In this document: piece after piece, positions 40,961 through 51,363 of the stretch | Position numbering within the stretch: position 1 is the first letter of the stretch | Layout of the letters: every line of letters starts with the position of its first letter | Source: Trichosporon coremiiforme | Taxonomy: Eukaryota; Basidiomycota; Tremellomycetes; Trichosporonales; Trichosporonaceae | DNA length: 64,000 nt | Reading direction: 5' to 3' | NCBI GenBank assembly: GCA_039545355.1 | Contig: BCJJ01000022.1 | Coordinates: 496,001-560,000 of the forward strand | Program-made: the position numbers and the translations under genes | Notes under the pieces: model-generated | What the model saw: the letters and a program-made list of their open reading frames with translations, nothing else | Database searches by the model: none | What the model was told of the DNA's origin: nothing

Positions 40961-43900
40961 TTACGAGTGACTTATGTTCACATTCCCTAGTCCCTGGGTG
41001 ATGCCCTCCGTCCTGTCTCCAGAGCCGTACCGCTGCTGTCCGCTCGGGAAGTAGTTGCCCGTGCTCGTGTTCGGGCTCGACGTCGTCGTCGGGCTAGGCG
41101 GCATGGGCGCGAAGGGCGCCTGGGGCCCACTTCCAGGACCGCCAAGAGCGCGGGCAAAGTTGAGATGCGTAATGTCCAGGCTCTGGGTACGCGCTCCGAC
41201 GGCGCGGGGCGGGTGCGCATGCGAATGGGACAGGGTGTGCGAGTGGCCTGGCACGTGGGGGGCGGCCGGGTGCGAGTGCGTGTGCGCGTGTCCGCTGTGC
41301 GAGGCGTGCGACTGGTGGCTGGGATGGCCGCTGTGCGACGCATGGGACGCATGGCCGGGAGCATGCGACATGCGCAGCTTCTCCTCCAGCGCTGTGTCGG
41401 AGCCACGCTTCTCGGTACTGACGCTGCCCTGCCAGTACTCGGGGACATTGAAGGCGAGGGGCGAGTTGAAGGTGCGCGAAGCGGGCGTGGGGGGTTGCTG
41501 ACCCGGGGCGCCGGAGCCGGGGGCACCGCCGTCGAAGAGCGCCTTCACGTTCGTTGGGCTGGGACGGGCACGGCCGCCAGAGCCAGAACGTTCCTCGCGC
41601 TCGCCCTCGGCCTTGGCCGTCGAGAGCAGCTTGGAGTCAAAGTGGCTGAAGGCGTCGGCGAAGCTGTCCACGCGCTTCGTGGCGTTGGCAGGATACACTT
41701 GGATGTTGTGGCCGGCGAGGAACTCGACGAGCGCGTCGTGCACCGTGCTCAGGAAGTCGACACTGGACCGCTGGCAGCGGAACTTGAAGATGGCCTCGTC
41801 GCCCTGTCCAAACCTGGCTCTGGGGGCGATCGCGATCTGGTGGTCGCGCTTCATGCGCTCCGTGAAGAGCACAAAGTCGGTCGAGGCCACGAGTCGCGTC
41901 AGCTCTGCACTCGGGGGCACGTGCAGGTCCGCCTCGAAGGGGACATGGTCAAGCAGCATGGCGATCGCAATGTGCACCTGGCTCTCGGGGCCAAAGATGG
42001 TGACCGTATCAGAGGCAGTCTCCTTGTTCGGGAACCAGATCGTTGAGTTGGTCTTGCGCTCAATGTCATGGATGAAGATGCTCTTCTCGCCGAGAAGAGT
42101 GCGGTGGTACCGACGAGGAATGTTGACCGAGTCGATCGTGTAGTCCTTGTCCTTGGGCGACACGAGCTCCATGACGGCGCTCTTCAGCGACTCGAGCGCG
42201 ATGGCGTTCTTCGCCGGCGTGCGCGCCACGACATTGTCCTCGTTGTCGAGGTATCCGCCGAGCTGGGCAAACTCCTCCGCGTTCGAGAACTTGACGTACA
42301 CGCCGTACATCTTCATGATGCGCTGGATGTTCTTACCGCCGACGCCGATGATGCGCTTGTGGTAGCCCTCGGGAACGTGGAACGAGACCTCGGCCGGCAG
42401 CTCTTCCTGCAGCATGCTGAGACCCTGGAGCGCCGAAACGTCCTGGCCCGAAATGTCCATGAGGAAGTTGTAGTCGTTGAACGTCTCAAACTTGATGCGG
42501 ACACCGCACACCTTCATGATCTTGTTGATCTTGCCGTTCTTCTTGCCGCTGATGAACTCGCGGTGCTCGTTGGCGAGCTCGATCTGGAAACGGATCTCGT
42601 GGTGGAAGCTCTTGATGACGTCGAGCTCGAGGACCTTGACGACGGCGTCGCGCACCTCCTTCTCGAGACCGTGCATCTCAAAGCAGTTGCTCTTGAACAC
42701 GACCTCGGCGCCCGTCTCATGCGCGATGCGCTTCAGCGCCGGCTGCATCTGGGGCGGGTTCAGCGTCGCCTGCGGCATGAGCACGTCAAACGACACGGGG
42801 AGCAGCCAGAAGCTCGCGACGTAGAACTGGCACGCGAGGGCCATAACGCTGCGAATCGTTCGCTCAATGTTGACGCGGTGGTCGCCGAACACGGTGATCA
42901 GGCTCGCCTGCGATCCAACAGAGGGCACCTGGATGTACGTGCCGTTGTCGCACATGATGTTGCGAATGTCATCGATACGCTCGGTCAGGAGCCAGTCGAG
43001 CTTGCGGGGCAGGATGGCCGTGTCGCGCGAGATGACGAGCTTGCTCTTTTGCACGGCGACGGTGAGGAGCATGTCGCGCGCACGTTGCACGCCAAAGAAC
43101 TCGCCAGTGATCCAGATCTGGTTCGCCTTGCCGAGCATGCCCTGTTCCCCCGAGTGCACCGAGAGACCGGGGTGCGGGCCCTGGCCGAACTGACCCATAC
43201 CCATGTCGCCCGGGTTCATCGGCATGCCGGCCATGGGCGCGGTGCCCATTCCGACGTGCATGTGCGACTGTCCGAAGGCCATGGGCGACATGCCCATCAT
43301 CGGCTGGCCCATCGGCTGGTTGTGCGCCATGGGCGTGCCCATGGTGCGACCGCCGAAGCCTCCCGGTCCATGCCCGTTGGACATCTGGTTCATACCCGAC
43401 ATGCCGGTGGGGGTCATCTGGACGGGGGCTTGCTGGTGCGGGGGCGCGTGAGGACCCGGGTGGACGGGAGGGCCGCCGTGCGGGCCGGGACCAGCGTGCA
43501 TCGACCACTGCTGGACGCCAGGGCCGGTGTACGGCATGCCCCGCGTCGTCTGAGGGTTGATGTGCAGGGGCTGGGGCGAGTAAGGATAGTGGACATGCTG
43601 CTGCGGGTTGTACACGGGCTGGTTTGTGTTGCGCGAGTGCGGGTTGGGGTGCGGGGGCGGCACAGGCGACATGCCCATGCTCATGTTGCTCGCGTAGCTC
43701 ATACCCGTCATCTGAGGCGACATGGTCGCGGCTCCGTAAGCCATGTTGACGCGGTTGTACCCGACGCCCTGCTGCGATCCAGGCTGGGGCGAGTCGAGCA
43801 CACCCACGAGCGGGGTCGGGAAGTAGATGTTCGTGGCGGTCTCCTCCTGGATCGACTGGATCACGCATCGCTTGCGTCCAGCAATGATCGCATGCAGCTT

Positions 43901-44758
43901 GTAGTCAATGTCGCAGACCTCGGAGTGCAGTCCCGAGAGTTCGTCGAGCATGACGAGGATGCGGACCTTGGCCAGCTCGACGCTCTCAACAGATCCAGAG
44001 ATCAGGAGCTCGCACATGCGCTCAGTCTCGAGGCCATAGCTGGGCTGCTGGTTTTGCGGCTGCTGCTGGCTCTGTTGGGAGCCGGACGAGTCGGTGGATG
44101 CCTGCTTGCTCTCAGTGGGGGGCGATGCGGTTGCGTCCGTCTGCTCCTTTGTGGAGGAATTAGGTTCAGACGTTGCGAGGACGGAGGGCTGGGAGGCACC
44201 GGCCGCGACCTCGGTGTTGAGAACTGCGATGCGGGCGCGGGTGTCGTTGGCGATTTCGTCGAGCCTGTGCTTGACGTCGGGCTTGACGACGGAGACGGGG
44301 GCGAGGGGCCGCTCAAGAATGTCGCTCCGGGGCACCTTGAGCGCGGTGCGGTTGTCGCGCGGCGTGTCGCGGAGAAGCGCCCCGCGTGCACTCATGACGG
44401 CCTGGTAGGCACCAGAGATGTGAAAGTTCCACATACTGGCCTGGACGTCGGCGGGGTTCTTCTGCGATGCGCCTGCGCCAGCGTCGCCCGCATCCGCCTG
44501 CGCACCGGAGCCATGGCCTGGCGGGGCCTCGCGCGAAACGGTGACAAGGCAGCCTTCGCGCGACGTGATGTCGTTGCAAAGCTTCTGCACGGCGTCCCAC
44601 TCGCGCTCGGCCTGGGCAGCATCGGCTGCTGGCTGCTGAGGGCTCGAAGAAGCCTGCGCACCGCTCTTGGGCACCGACAGCGTCGTGCGTAGCGGCGAGC
44701 TCTTATGCACGCCGGACGCCGGGCGCTGGAAGGTGAACGAGGTCGTGTACAGGTCCAT
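40961..44758 (-). CDS. Multi-KH-domain RNA-binding protein
   Basis: One frame. I prefer the ATG at 44756-44758 (MDLYTTSFTFQRPASGVHKS), giving 1265 aa; the upstream in-frame ATG at 45019 would add 87 residues of leader-like sequence. Several KH-type units are visible. YHKRIIGVGGKNIQRIMKMY is a canonical GxxG loop near residue 800. SGKKNGKINKIMKVCGVRIK and LLGEKSIFIHDIERKTNSTI are variant loops. IAGRKRCVIQSIQEETATNI is near 300. A Met/Gly/Pro/His-rich low-complexity region covers about 360-570 and a Ser/His-rich tail the last 150 residues. This layout fits the fungal vigilin/bicaudal-C-like family that binds mRNA in the cytoplasm. The specific mRNAs are not predictable. The opposite strand has a very long spurious open frame. 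Confidence 0.85.
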   Translation of the reverse strand: MDLYTTSFTFQRPASGVHKSSPLRTTLSVPKSGAQASSSPQQPAADAAQAEREWDAVQKLCNDITSREGCLVTVSREAPPGHGSGAQADAGDAGAGASQKNPADVQASMWNFHISGAYQAVMSARGALLRDTPRDNRTALKVPRSDILERPLAPVSVVKPDVKHRLDEIANDTRARIAVLNTEVAAGASQPSVLATSEPNSSTKEQTDATASPPTESKQASTDSSGSQQSQQQPQNQQPSYGLETERMCELLISGSVESVELAKVRILVMLDELSGLHSEVCDIDYKLHAIIAGRKRCVIQSIQEETATNIYFPTPLVGVLDSPQPGSQQGVGYNRVNMAYGAATMSPQMTGMSYASNMSMGMSPVPPPHPNPHSRNTNQPVYNPQQHVHYPYSPQPLHINPQTTRGMPYTGPGVQQWSMHAGPGPHGGPPVHPGPHAPPHQQAPVQMTPTGMSGMNQMSNGHGPGGFGGRTMGTPMAHNQPMGQPMMGMSPMAFGQSHMHVGMGTAPMAGMPMNPGDMGMGQFGQGPHPGLSVHSGEQGMLGKANQIWITGEFFGVQRARDMLLTVAVQKSKLVISRDTAILPRKLDWLLTERIDDIRNIMCDNGTYIQVPSVGSQASLITVFGDHRVNIERTIRSVMALACQFYVASFWLLPVSFDVLMPQATLNPPQMQPALKRIAHETGAEVVFKSNCFEMHGLEKEVRDAVVKVLELDVIKSFHHEIRFQIELANEHREFISGKKNGKINKIMKVCGVRIKFETFNDYNFLMDISGQDVSALQGLSMLQEELPAEVSFHVPEGYHKRIIGVGGKNIQRIMKMYGVYVKFSNAEEFAQLGGYLDNEDNVVARTPAKNAIALESLKSAVMELVSPKDKDYTIDSVNIPRRYHRTLLGEKSIFIHDIERKTNSTIWFPNKETASDTVTIFGPESQVHIAIAMLLDHVPFEADLHVPPSAELTRLVASTDFVLFTERMKRDHQIAIAPRARFGQGDEAIFKFRCQRSSVDFLSTVHDALVEFLAGHNIQVYPANATKRVDSFADAFSHFDSKLLSTAKAEGEREERSGSGGRARPSPTNVKALFDGGAPGSGAPGQQPPTPASRTFNSPLAFNVPEYWQGSVSTEKRGSDTALEEKLRMSHAPGHASHASHSGHPSHQSHASHSGHAHTHSHPAAPHVPGHSHTLSHSHAHPPRAVGARTQSLDITHLNFARALGGPGSGPQAPFAPMPPSPTTTSSPNTSTGNYFPSGQQRYGSGDRTEGITQGLGNVNISHS

Positions 44759-45876
44759 CGCGGTGGAAGGTGACGAGCGGGTTGAGCCGAGGACGGGGTA
44801 GGTTGGGTGGGAGAGTGGGTGCGGGTAGAGGTACCGGAGAGGTGACGGGCGAAGGATGGACGCCGCCGCGAAGAGACGCAAGCACGACGTGAACGCAAAA
44901 AAGGTATCTGTCACCGCCTCCTGGTGAGTGGTATCGTGGTCGGTGCTGTCAGACTGCTGCAGGAGGAGGTCAGCAAAGGCAAAAGAGAAAAGAGGTTGAC
45001 GAAAGGGGGGATGAGACATGAGATGGTGAGATCGGTTCCTTTTGGAGCGGGTTCACACACGGTTAACCAGAATCGTTGGCTGACGACTGGGAACGCGGTG
45101 GGTTTCGGCGGCGTGCGGCGTGGGGACGAGTGGTTCCGTGTGGTGGGTGCGAGAACGAGTGTGTGCTTATGCACTGGCGACTGGCTTTGTGGGATTTCTC
45201 TTCTACTCACTCGGCGGTGGACCCGTCAGCAAGCGGTAGGCGGATGAGCCGTGGTGGCTGTGGGAGGAGGTGATGAATTTACGCAAGAGCTGAAGGTGGG
45301 AGTTGCGACCGAGTGTGCGGCGCGCAAAGTGGGAAAAGAAACGTGGCGAGACCCGATAAGGGATGCCGAAGAAGAAGAGGAGGAGAGCGGGGAGGAAGAT
45401 GGAGTATGCTTAAAGACAGGCAAGCATAGGAGGGTTGTGAATGAGATGAGTCGTGGTGAGCAAGGGCGAAGGAACAGCGAGCGAGTGGACGAGATGCAGC
45501 GATGTCTGGAATGATGCCGGGCATCCAAGCTGAGACGCACCCTCCAACCCTCCAACGGTCCAAGGGGCCAGAGCCGAGAGCGCGAGGAGGGAGCAGCCCC
45601 TGGTGCTCTCCCTGAACTGACGGCAACTCTGCAGCTCTCTTTCTCACTTGGGAGTCGCACATCGCGCTCGCAGACGTCGTGATCGCTCCTGGGTCTGCGA
45701 AATCTGATTAGTCTGTCCCAGGTCTAATACAACTTGATCAACACCCTTGATCTTCCCATTACAACCCTTAGCCCCAATTCTGTAATCAGATCGGGTCCCA
45801 GCTAGTTCTAGGTGGGCTATATCGTGACGCGTCCGTGAGAGATCGACCTCCACCGGGCCACAGACATGAGGGAGGA
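44759..45876. promoter_or_regulatory. Divergent promoter between the KH-protein gene and ARG8
   Basis: About 1.1 kb. The minus-strand side (44760-45300) is pyrimidine-rich, as expected of a long 5' leader for the KH-protein mRNA. The remainder shows no gene. Confidence 0.4.
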
Positions 45877-46059
45877 ATGTACGCTCACATGTTCGGGACC
45901 AAATTTCGACCGCAGAGTTACGGGCGACTCGGCGGCGAGTCGATAACAACTCCGCTCCGCACGAGTAGAGCCTTGCATGCGATAAGCCAAAAGTTGGGCC
46001 GGGCACATCAACTCGGCTTGTTCTCTTCCAAACACACCCACACACCCCACAACACCACC

Positions 46060-47463
46060 ATGTCCCTCTATCGCGCCACCCGCGCGATTCCCCGCGCGAC
46101 CCGCCTGTCGCTCGCGCGCACCTATGCCGCCTCCGCCGACCTCACCCCGAACACCAAGTTCACCGCCGTCACGCATCCCGACACGGAGGCTCCCCAGTCC
46201 ACCCACGACATGATCGCCGAGCACTCCCACTACCTGCTGAACACCTATGCGCGCCCCCCGATTCTCTTCGAGAAGGGCCAGGGGCTGAAGCTGACCGACT
46301 CCTCGGGGCGGGAGTACCTCGACTTCTCCGCCGGTATCGCCGTCCTCGCCCTCGGCCACTCCGACCCCGAAGTCGCCAAGATCATGGCCGAGCAGGCGTC
46401 TGAGCTCTCCCACGTGTCCAACGTGTACTGGAACCGTTGGGCTGGCGAGCTGGCCAAGTCCCTCGTCGAGGGAACGCGGGACGCGGGCGGTCTCGGCCTG
46501 AAGAAGGGCGAGAAGGGCGGCGCCAAGGTCTTCTTCGCGAACAGCGGCACGGAGGCGAACGAGGGTGCGCTCAAGTTTGCGCGCAAGGTGGGCAAGGACC
46601 GTGGCGGGCCGACCAAGACCGGCCTCGTCTGCTTCAACAATGCCTTCCACGGCCGGTCCATGGGTGCGCTCTCCGTTACCCCGAACCCGAAGTATCAGGA
46701 CCCCTTCGCGCCCCTGATTCCCAACGTCAAGGTCGGCACTTACAACGACGCGAACGAGAAGGTCCTCGCTGCGTTGATTGACCAGAGCACGGCGGGCGTC
46801 ATCCTCGAGCCGGTGCAGGGCGAGGGTGGCCTGGCGACGGCGACGCCCGAGTTCATCTCTGCCGTGGCGAAGCGCGCGCGTGAGGTCGGCGCCGTCCTGA
46901 TTTACGACGAGATCCAGTGCGGTCTCTTCCGCACGGGCGACATGTGGGCGCACTGCGCGTTCCCCGCCGACGCCTACCCCGACATTGTGACGATGGCCAA
47001 GCCCCTCGCGAACGGATTCCCGATCGGCGCCATCATGGTGCGTGACGACGTAGCCGATGCCATCGGGCAGGGAAGCCACGGCACCACCTTTGGCGGCCAG
47101 CCCCTCGCCGCCCGCCTTGGCGCGCACGTCGTCGGCCGTCTCCGTGACCCAGCGTTCCAGAAACACGTCAAGGACGTTTCGGCCCACCTTGGCGAGCGTG
47201 TTGAGCGCCTTCCCGCCATGTTCCCCGATCTGCTGAAGGAGGAGAAGCGCGGCCGTGGACTCATCCGTGGTATCGCGTTCAAGGACGAGAGCATGCCCGG
47301 ACAGCTCGTCAAGCTCGCGCGTGAGCGCGGCGTCCTCCTCCTCACCGCGGGCAAGGACTGTGTCCGCCTCATTCCGGCGCTGACTGTTTCGAAAGAGGAG
47401 GCCGACCACGCCATGGCTGTTATCGAGAGCTGTCTGTCCATTCTCCTGAAGGAGAAGAAGTAG
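46060..47463 (+). CDS. ARG8: Acetylornithine aminotransferase, mitochondrial
   Basis: One frame, 467 aa. A PLP-dependent class-III aminotransferase that converts N-acetylglutamate semialdehyde to N-acetylornithine in arginine synthesis. The start [20 protein letters not shown] is a mitochondrial presequence. Core features are [17 protein letters not shown], the phosphate/substrate-side [19 protein letters not shown] near residue 165, [19 protein letters not shown], the cofactor aspartate motif [14 protein letters not shown], and the Schiff-base lysine Lys314 in [31 protein letters not shown] follows. The frame is also open upstream with in-frame ATGs at 45877 and 45889, so a longer N-terminus is possible. 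The opposite strand holds a long spurious open frame. Confidence 0.94.
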   Translation: MSLYRATRAIPRATRLSLARTYAASADLTPNTKFTAVTHPDTEAPQSTHDMIAEHSHYLLNTYARPPILFEKGQGLKLTDSSGREYLDFSAGIAVLALGHSDPEVAKIMAEQASELSHVSNVYWNRWAGELAKSLVEGTRDAGGLGLKKGEKGGAKVFFANSGTEANEGALKFARKVGKDRGGPTKTGLVCFNNAFHGRSMGALSVTPNPKYQDPFAPLIPNVKVGTYNDANEKVLAALIDQSTAGVILEPVQGEGGLATATPEFISAVAKRAREVGAVLIYDEIQCGLFRTGDMWAHCAFPADAYPDIVTMAKPLANGFPIGAIMVRDDVADAIGQGSHGTTFGGQPLAARLGAHVVGRLRDPAFQKHVKDVSAHLGERVERLPAMFPDLLKEEKRGRGLIRGIAFKDESMPGQLVKLARERGVLLLTAGKDCVRLIPALTVSKEEADHAMAVIESCLSILLKEKK

Positions 47464-47668
47464 ACCCGCCCCAACTGTAGATAGTTCCTTCACACAAAAC
47501 ATAGTCATCGTTCCTGCAACATGACATGCATGCTAGCATTGATCCACTTTTAATTTCTACGTTGCACCTGCGTCGGAGACGGAGGTGCCATTTTACTTGG
47601 TGGCCTGACTTGGACCTAGGCTGCGATCTTCACCATAGCTCCGATCACAGCTTGGCAGGTTCAGCTAG

Positions 47669-48560
47669 TCACTTCTCCTCAACAGCGATAACCTCAATCT
47701 CAACAAGGACGTCCTTGGGAAGACGCGCAACCTCGACGCACGAGCGCGCAGGCTTGTTCTCGCCCCAGTACTCAGCGTAGACGCCGTTGAAGTCGTTGAA
47801 GTGGTTCATGTCCTTGAGGAAGCAGGTGGCCTTGAGGACCGACTTCTTCGACGAGCCGGCGCCGGCGAGCAGGCCGTCAACGTTCTTCAGGACCTGGGCC
47901 TGGGGTTGTTAGCGGAGCTGAACGGCGTGAGGCAGAGTGGGCCTGGGCAGGGGTGAGTTAGGCGGAGTGACGATGGCCGAGGCGCGAGGCGGACCTCGTA
48001 TTGGCATTCCGCATGCGGAATGGAAGCCGACCGTCAGATGTGCTTCATTAAGCTCATATGCGTGCAGCACGGTAAAAGCACGTATGCTGCTCGACGTCGA
48101 CGTCGGCGTCACCATGCACGCGGAGTGCATGCTGCTCGGTGCCGTGGGCCGCGTTGGACGACGCCGACCGGCCGCCCGGCCCTCCGCTCCCCGCGGCTAG
48201 CACTCGGAGAATGCGCCGTATCGGGAATTACGCCACCCCCAACTCGTGCATGCACTCACAGTCTGCTCCTTGATACCGCCCTCGACGATCTGCATGCTCT
48301 TGGGGTCAAGGGGGATGCAGCCGGAACCGTAGATGATCTGGTCTGTCAGTTATCTCCAACGGCTGGTGAACTCACGCCGTTGTACTTGGTGGCCTGGACG
48401 TAGGGGCCGATAGCGGCGGGGGCCTCTGTGTTCCGTCAGCTAGAGCCAGGAGGGGAGGGGACGTACTGTCAGTGGAGACGACGGTGTAGGGGACAGACAT
48501 CCTTGCGCTTGTTGAGAGGGTGCGGGCGAGAGTTGCGAGACGGGGGGCAGCACGGAGCAT
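47669..48560 (-). CDS. MMF1: RidA/YjgF enamine deaminase, probably mitochondrial
   Basis: Four exons: 48560-48467, 48425-48376, 48337-48260, 47899-47669; 150 aa. RidA proteins hydrolyse reactive 2-aminoacrylate-type enamines and protect PLP enzymes. After a presequence ([20 protein letters not shown]) the mature family start [20 protein letters not shown] appears. Then come [54 protein letters not shown] and [20 protein letters not shown], the last holding the active-site Arg. Introns are 41, 38 and 360 nt. The second has two nearby acceptors (GACAG and ACCAG), of which ACCAG keeps the family frame. The second Met could start a cytosolic form. Confidence 0.92.
48005..48022. repeat. 18-bp perfect palindrome in a RidA intron
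   Basis: CATTCCGCATGCGGAATG reads the same on both strands. It lies inside the unusually long third intron (360 nt, most others under 100) of the RidA gene. It could be a protein-binding site or a hairpin in the intron RNA. Confidence 0.6.
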
Positions 48561-48854
48561 GGTTGAAAGTCAAGATACGGCGTCAACGACGGAGGGCGGG
48601 CTGGCCAGTGGGCGGGAGGGACGCTGTGGTGGAGGGTACTGAGGTTAGACACCGAGTCGAGCTCCCCAGGGGAAGGTTGATGTCACTGGCTCACTGGCTG
48701 GCCCGATTTGGTCCCGCTGGTCATGAACCTTGCGGTCAAGTCTGGCGGCTGGCTAGCAAGCTGCACCAGCAGGGTTGCTTGCTCGGCGCGATCCGGTTCT
48801 CAAGCACATCCTTTCGTCACGACCCCAGATCTCCGCCGCCTCCACTCGATCACC

Positions 48855-49742
48855 ATGGCTCTCCGGACGCTCGCTCGCAGCGCCCTGCGCTTCACCCCTT
48901 CCACCCCTGCTGCCCGCCCGACGCCCCTCAGTATGCCGTCAAGGACACTCCGCCTGCTCCAGGAGCGCACTATCGGGAGCTCCAGCAGGCGAACCTTCTC
49001 GTCGTCGTCGCCGGTACTCCGTGCCCCCGCCCCGAATGCGACCGGCACGCACGCTCACTCCCCCCTCGTGCCCAAGAACGGGCAGGGCATCAACAGGCCA
49101 GCGAAGAACAACCACCAGTTCTGGTACCGCGAGGTCTTCCCTTGTAAGTGTCTGCGCTCGGTGCGCCGGTCGTCTGATGAAGCCTCGGAGGACTTCGGTA
49201 TCAACGTTCTCGCACGCCGATGAGAGCTGCTGAAGCTGCTACGCTTGGTAACTACGTCAACACGCTGGCGAGGGGCCGCCATCATGCTCTGAAGTACACA
49301 AGCTCGGCGTCAGTGCCGGCATCGTCAGCGTTTGGCTCCTTTCGTTCCTCTCATGTCCGCGCACCCGACGCACGGTCTACCGCAAGCTCAGCCTGCCCCG
49401 TTCCGCGTCGCAAGCTTCGCGCCTCATTTCGCATATTGACTGACGCCAGCAGCGATGATCCCGATCTTCGTGCTTTCGACTGCCATTTTCCTCGCTCTGA
49501 GTTTGATCCGGACACACCTGTCGCACAACAAGTCGCTCGAGGAGAGCCGGGAGAAGATTGAGCAGCTCGAGAGCCAGCTTGCGCGTGCGCGTCTCGAGCT
49601 GAAGCGCAGGCAGGAGCGCGAGCGCCGCGAGAGGGAACGCATGCTCCCCCTCGTTGTTGAGAGGGTGCTGCAGCGCGTGGGCGCGATGGAGGTCGAGCAG
49701 GACGAGCCCGAGGTTGAGGAGGACGTACGTCTTGTCGTCTAA
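48855..49742 (+). CDS. Unidentified mitochondrial membrane protein, 193 aa
   Basis: Exons 48855-49143 and 49450-49742, intron of 306 nt ending ACTGACGCCAG. I do not recognise the family. The N-terminus (MALRTLARSALRFTPSTPAA ... SSSRRTFSSSSPVLRAPAP) is a strong mitochondrial presequence, with a likely cleavage near residue 58. KNNHQFWYREVFP is followed at the splice junction by one hydrophobic segment, MIPIFVLSTAIFLALSLIRT (about residues 98-117). The rest is a charged coiled coil (SLEESREKIEQLESQLARAR ...) with an acidic end. This single-span plus coiled-coil layout suggests an inner-membrane organising or assembly factor, but that is inference. The acceptor is ambiguous (CAGCAG, one Ser-Ala more or less). 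Confidence 0.75.
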
Positions 49743-49962
49743 GCAAGCCCGAGCAAGCCCGCAGGGCAGCGAGCGCTTGCTGCCATCGCTATCGTCTGCG
49801 ACGATTGTATCTCCCCACTCATGAGCCAGACTGCTCTCTAACGACCCCCCATCCCCCATCTCCCCATGCTCACCCATGTCCCCGCACACCCACCGCATTA
49901 ACGTACTAGCTTCTTCACACCTTGTACATCACAATTTATGCTATAAAAATCTACTCGCCCGT

Positions 49963-51051
49963 CTAGGCCATCTCGACGTCGTCCTGCGGCTGCGCGGCGG
50001 CGTCGCCCGCCTGCGCCTCACCCTCACCCTCGGCCTCGGGCTCGTCCTCGGGCTCGCCGCGCGACCTGCGCCACGAGCGGAGGATGGGCTCGATGTCGTC
50101 ATTCTCAATCACCCGGAAGTAGCCGCGCTGCGCGGCACCCGACACCTTGCCCTCATCGGCGCGGTCGACGGCCTCGGTCGAAGGCCCAATGATGCCGATA
50201 CTCGTGTTGCGCTTGGTCAGGTTCTTGTCCTGCTGCAGCGTGTCTGCGAGCGCGTTCAGTCCGTGGCGCACAAGCTCCTCCAGCGACGCGTCCTCGAACG
50301 CCTCGTAGTTCTGCTCGAGGTACGTCTTGGCAGACTGCGAGCGCGCACCGATCGAGTGGGCGTAGTACTCGAACGCTGTTCCCGCGGGAGAGAACTCGAA
50401 CAGGTGCGGTCCGGTCTCCTGTCTGTCAGCTGTGGATAGGTTTAGTAAGCTCACGTCCTGGCCGATAACGAGGAATCCGACTCCGTACGGCCTCCTACCG
50501 TAGATCTGCGTGTTGTTCTGGGCCTCTGTTACTTGTTAGCTGAAGGTCATCGCCGCTCGAAAGCTCTGCTCACTGTCGGCAATAGTCTGGACAAGACGGG
50601 CGACGGGGATGGGACGGCCGTAGAGCATCCTGGACTGCATGGCCTGCTGCCTCATCGAGTTGCTGTCCTATCAGCTCTGTAGTACATATAGCGACTTCAT
50701 TCCCGCTCACCTAAGCACACGGGCATCCGACGTAAGACCGGCGATGGCGATACCAACGTGGTCGTCGATGGTGATCATCTTCTTCTGGTACGTCGCGAGC
50801 TCGCCGGTCGAACGCTTGAGGGTGAGCAGGATGGCATGCGTCTTGGAGCGCATGCCGATCGCCGCCGAACCCTGCTTCACGGCCTCGAGAGCATACTCGA
50901 CCTGGTGGAGCTTGCCTTGAGGCGACTGATGGGTCAGCTATCTTTGGCAGTGCAGGCAGCTGCGGAACGCACGAAGGTGGTGTTGTCCGAGTCGTAAGAG
51001 TTGCGGAACTGCGGGATTAGCTTGCACGTTAGTCAACGCCCAGCTCACCAT
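49963..51051 (-). CDS. PRE5: 20S proteasome alpha subunit 6 (Pre5/PSMA1)
   Basis: Six coding exons: 51051-51049, 51008-50973, 50925-50711, 50662-50574, 50525-50455, 50418-49963; 289 aa. Alpha subunits form the outer ring of the proteasome core. The first exon codes only for the initiator Met. [20 protein letters not shown] then gives the alpha-subunit signature, continuing [16 protein letters not shown]. Later blocks are [50 protein letters not shown] and [20 protein letters not shown], which identify the PSMA1 branch. The C-terminus has an acidic extension rich in Glu/Ala/Gln that ends QPQDDVEMA. Introns are 36-48 nt. Divergent from NIP7 across 312 nt. Confidence 0.95.
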
Positions 51052-51363
51052 GATGGCCCGCTTCGGTGTCGACTCGAGAGTGCTAGGAAGAGAGTACCGA
51101 TAGCAAGGAAGGTCTCGAGGTCGATGATGACACTTCGTCACCAGTCCGGACTTGCTCTCGCTCACGCGTCCTTGCCACGTGGGAAACTCACTCATCTCCA
51201 GGCCTGCGGTGAATTTGTTTTGCACCCGTTTCCTCGTAATAATCCAATCTGGTGTTGTTGTCACGTGATGGTCAGAGATTTCTGAATCTTGCAGATCCAC
51301 CCGGCGCACGAGATCGAGCACTCATGTAGCCGGGGCTGTCAGCAACGACACAACATCCACCAA

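Noticed and set aside
42068..44692. Plus-strand open frame of 874 aa opposite the KH-protein gene
   Set aside because: It is rich in Val/Arg/His/Leu/Asp without domains and mirrors codon positions of the real minus-strand gene; no splice or start support.
45817..47508. Minus-strand open frame of 563 aa opposite ARG8
   Set aside because: Antisense shadow of a strongly conserved enzyme; composition is artefactual and no family is visible.
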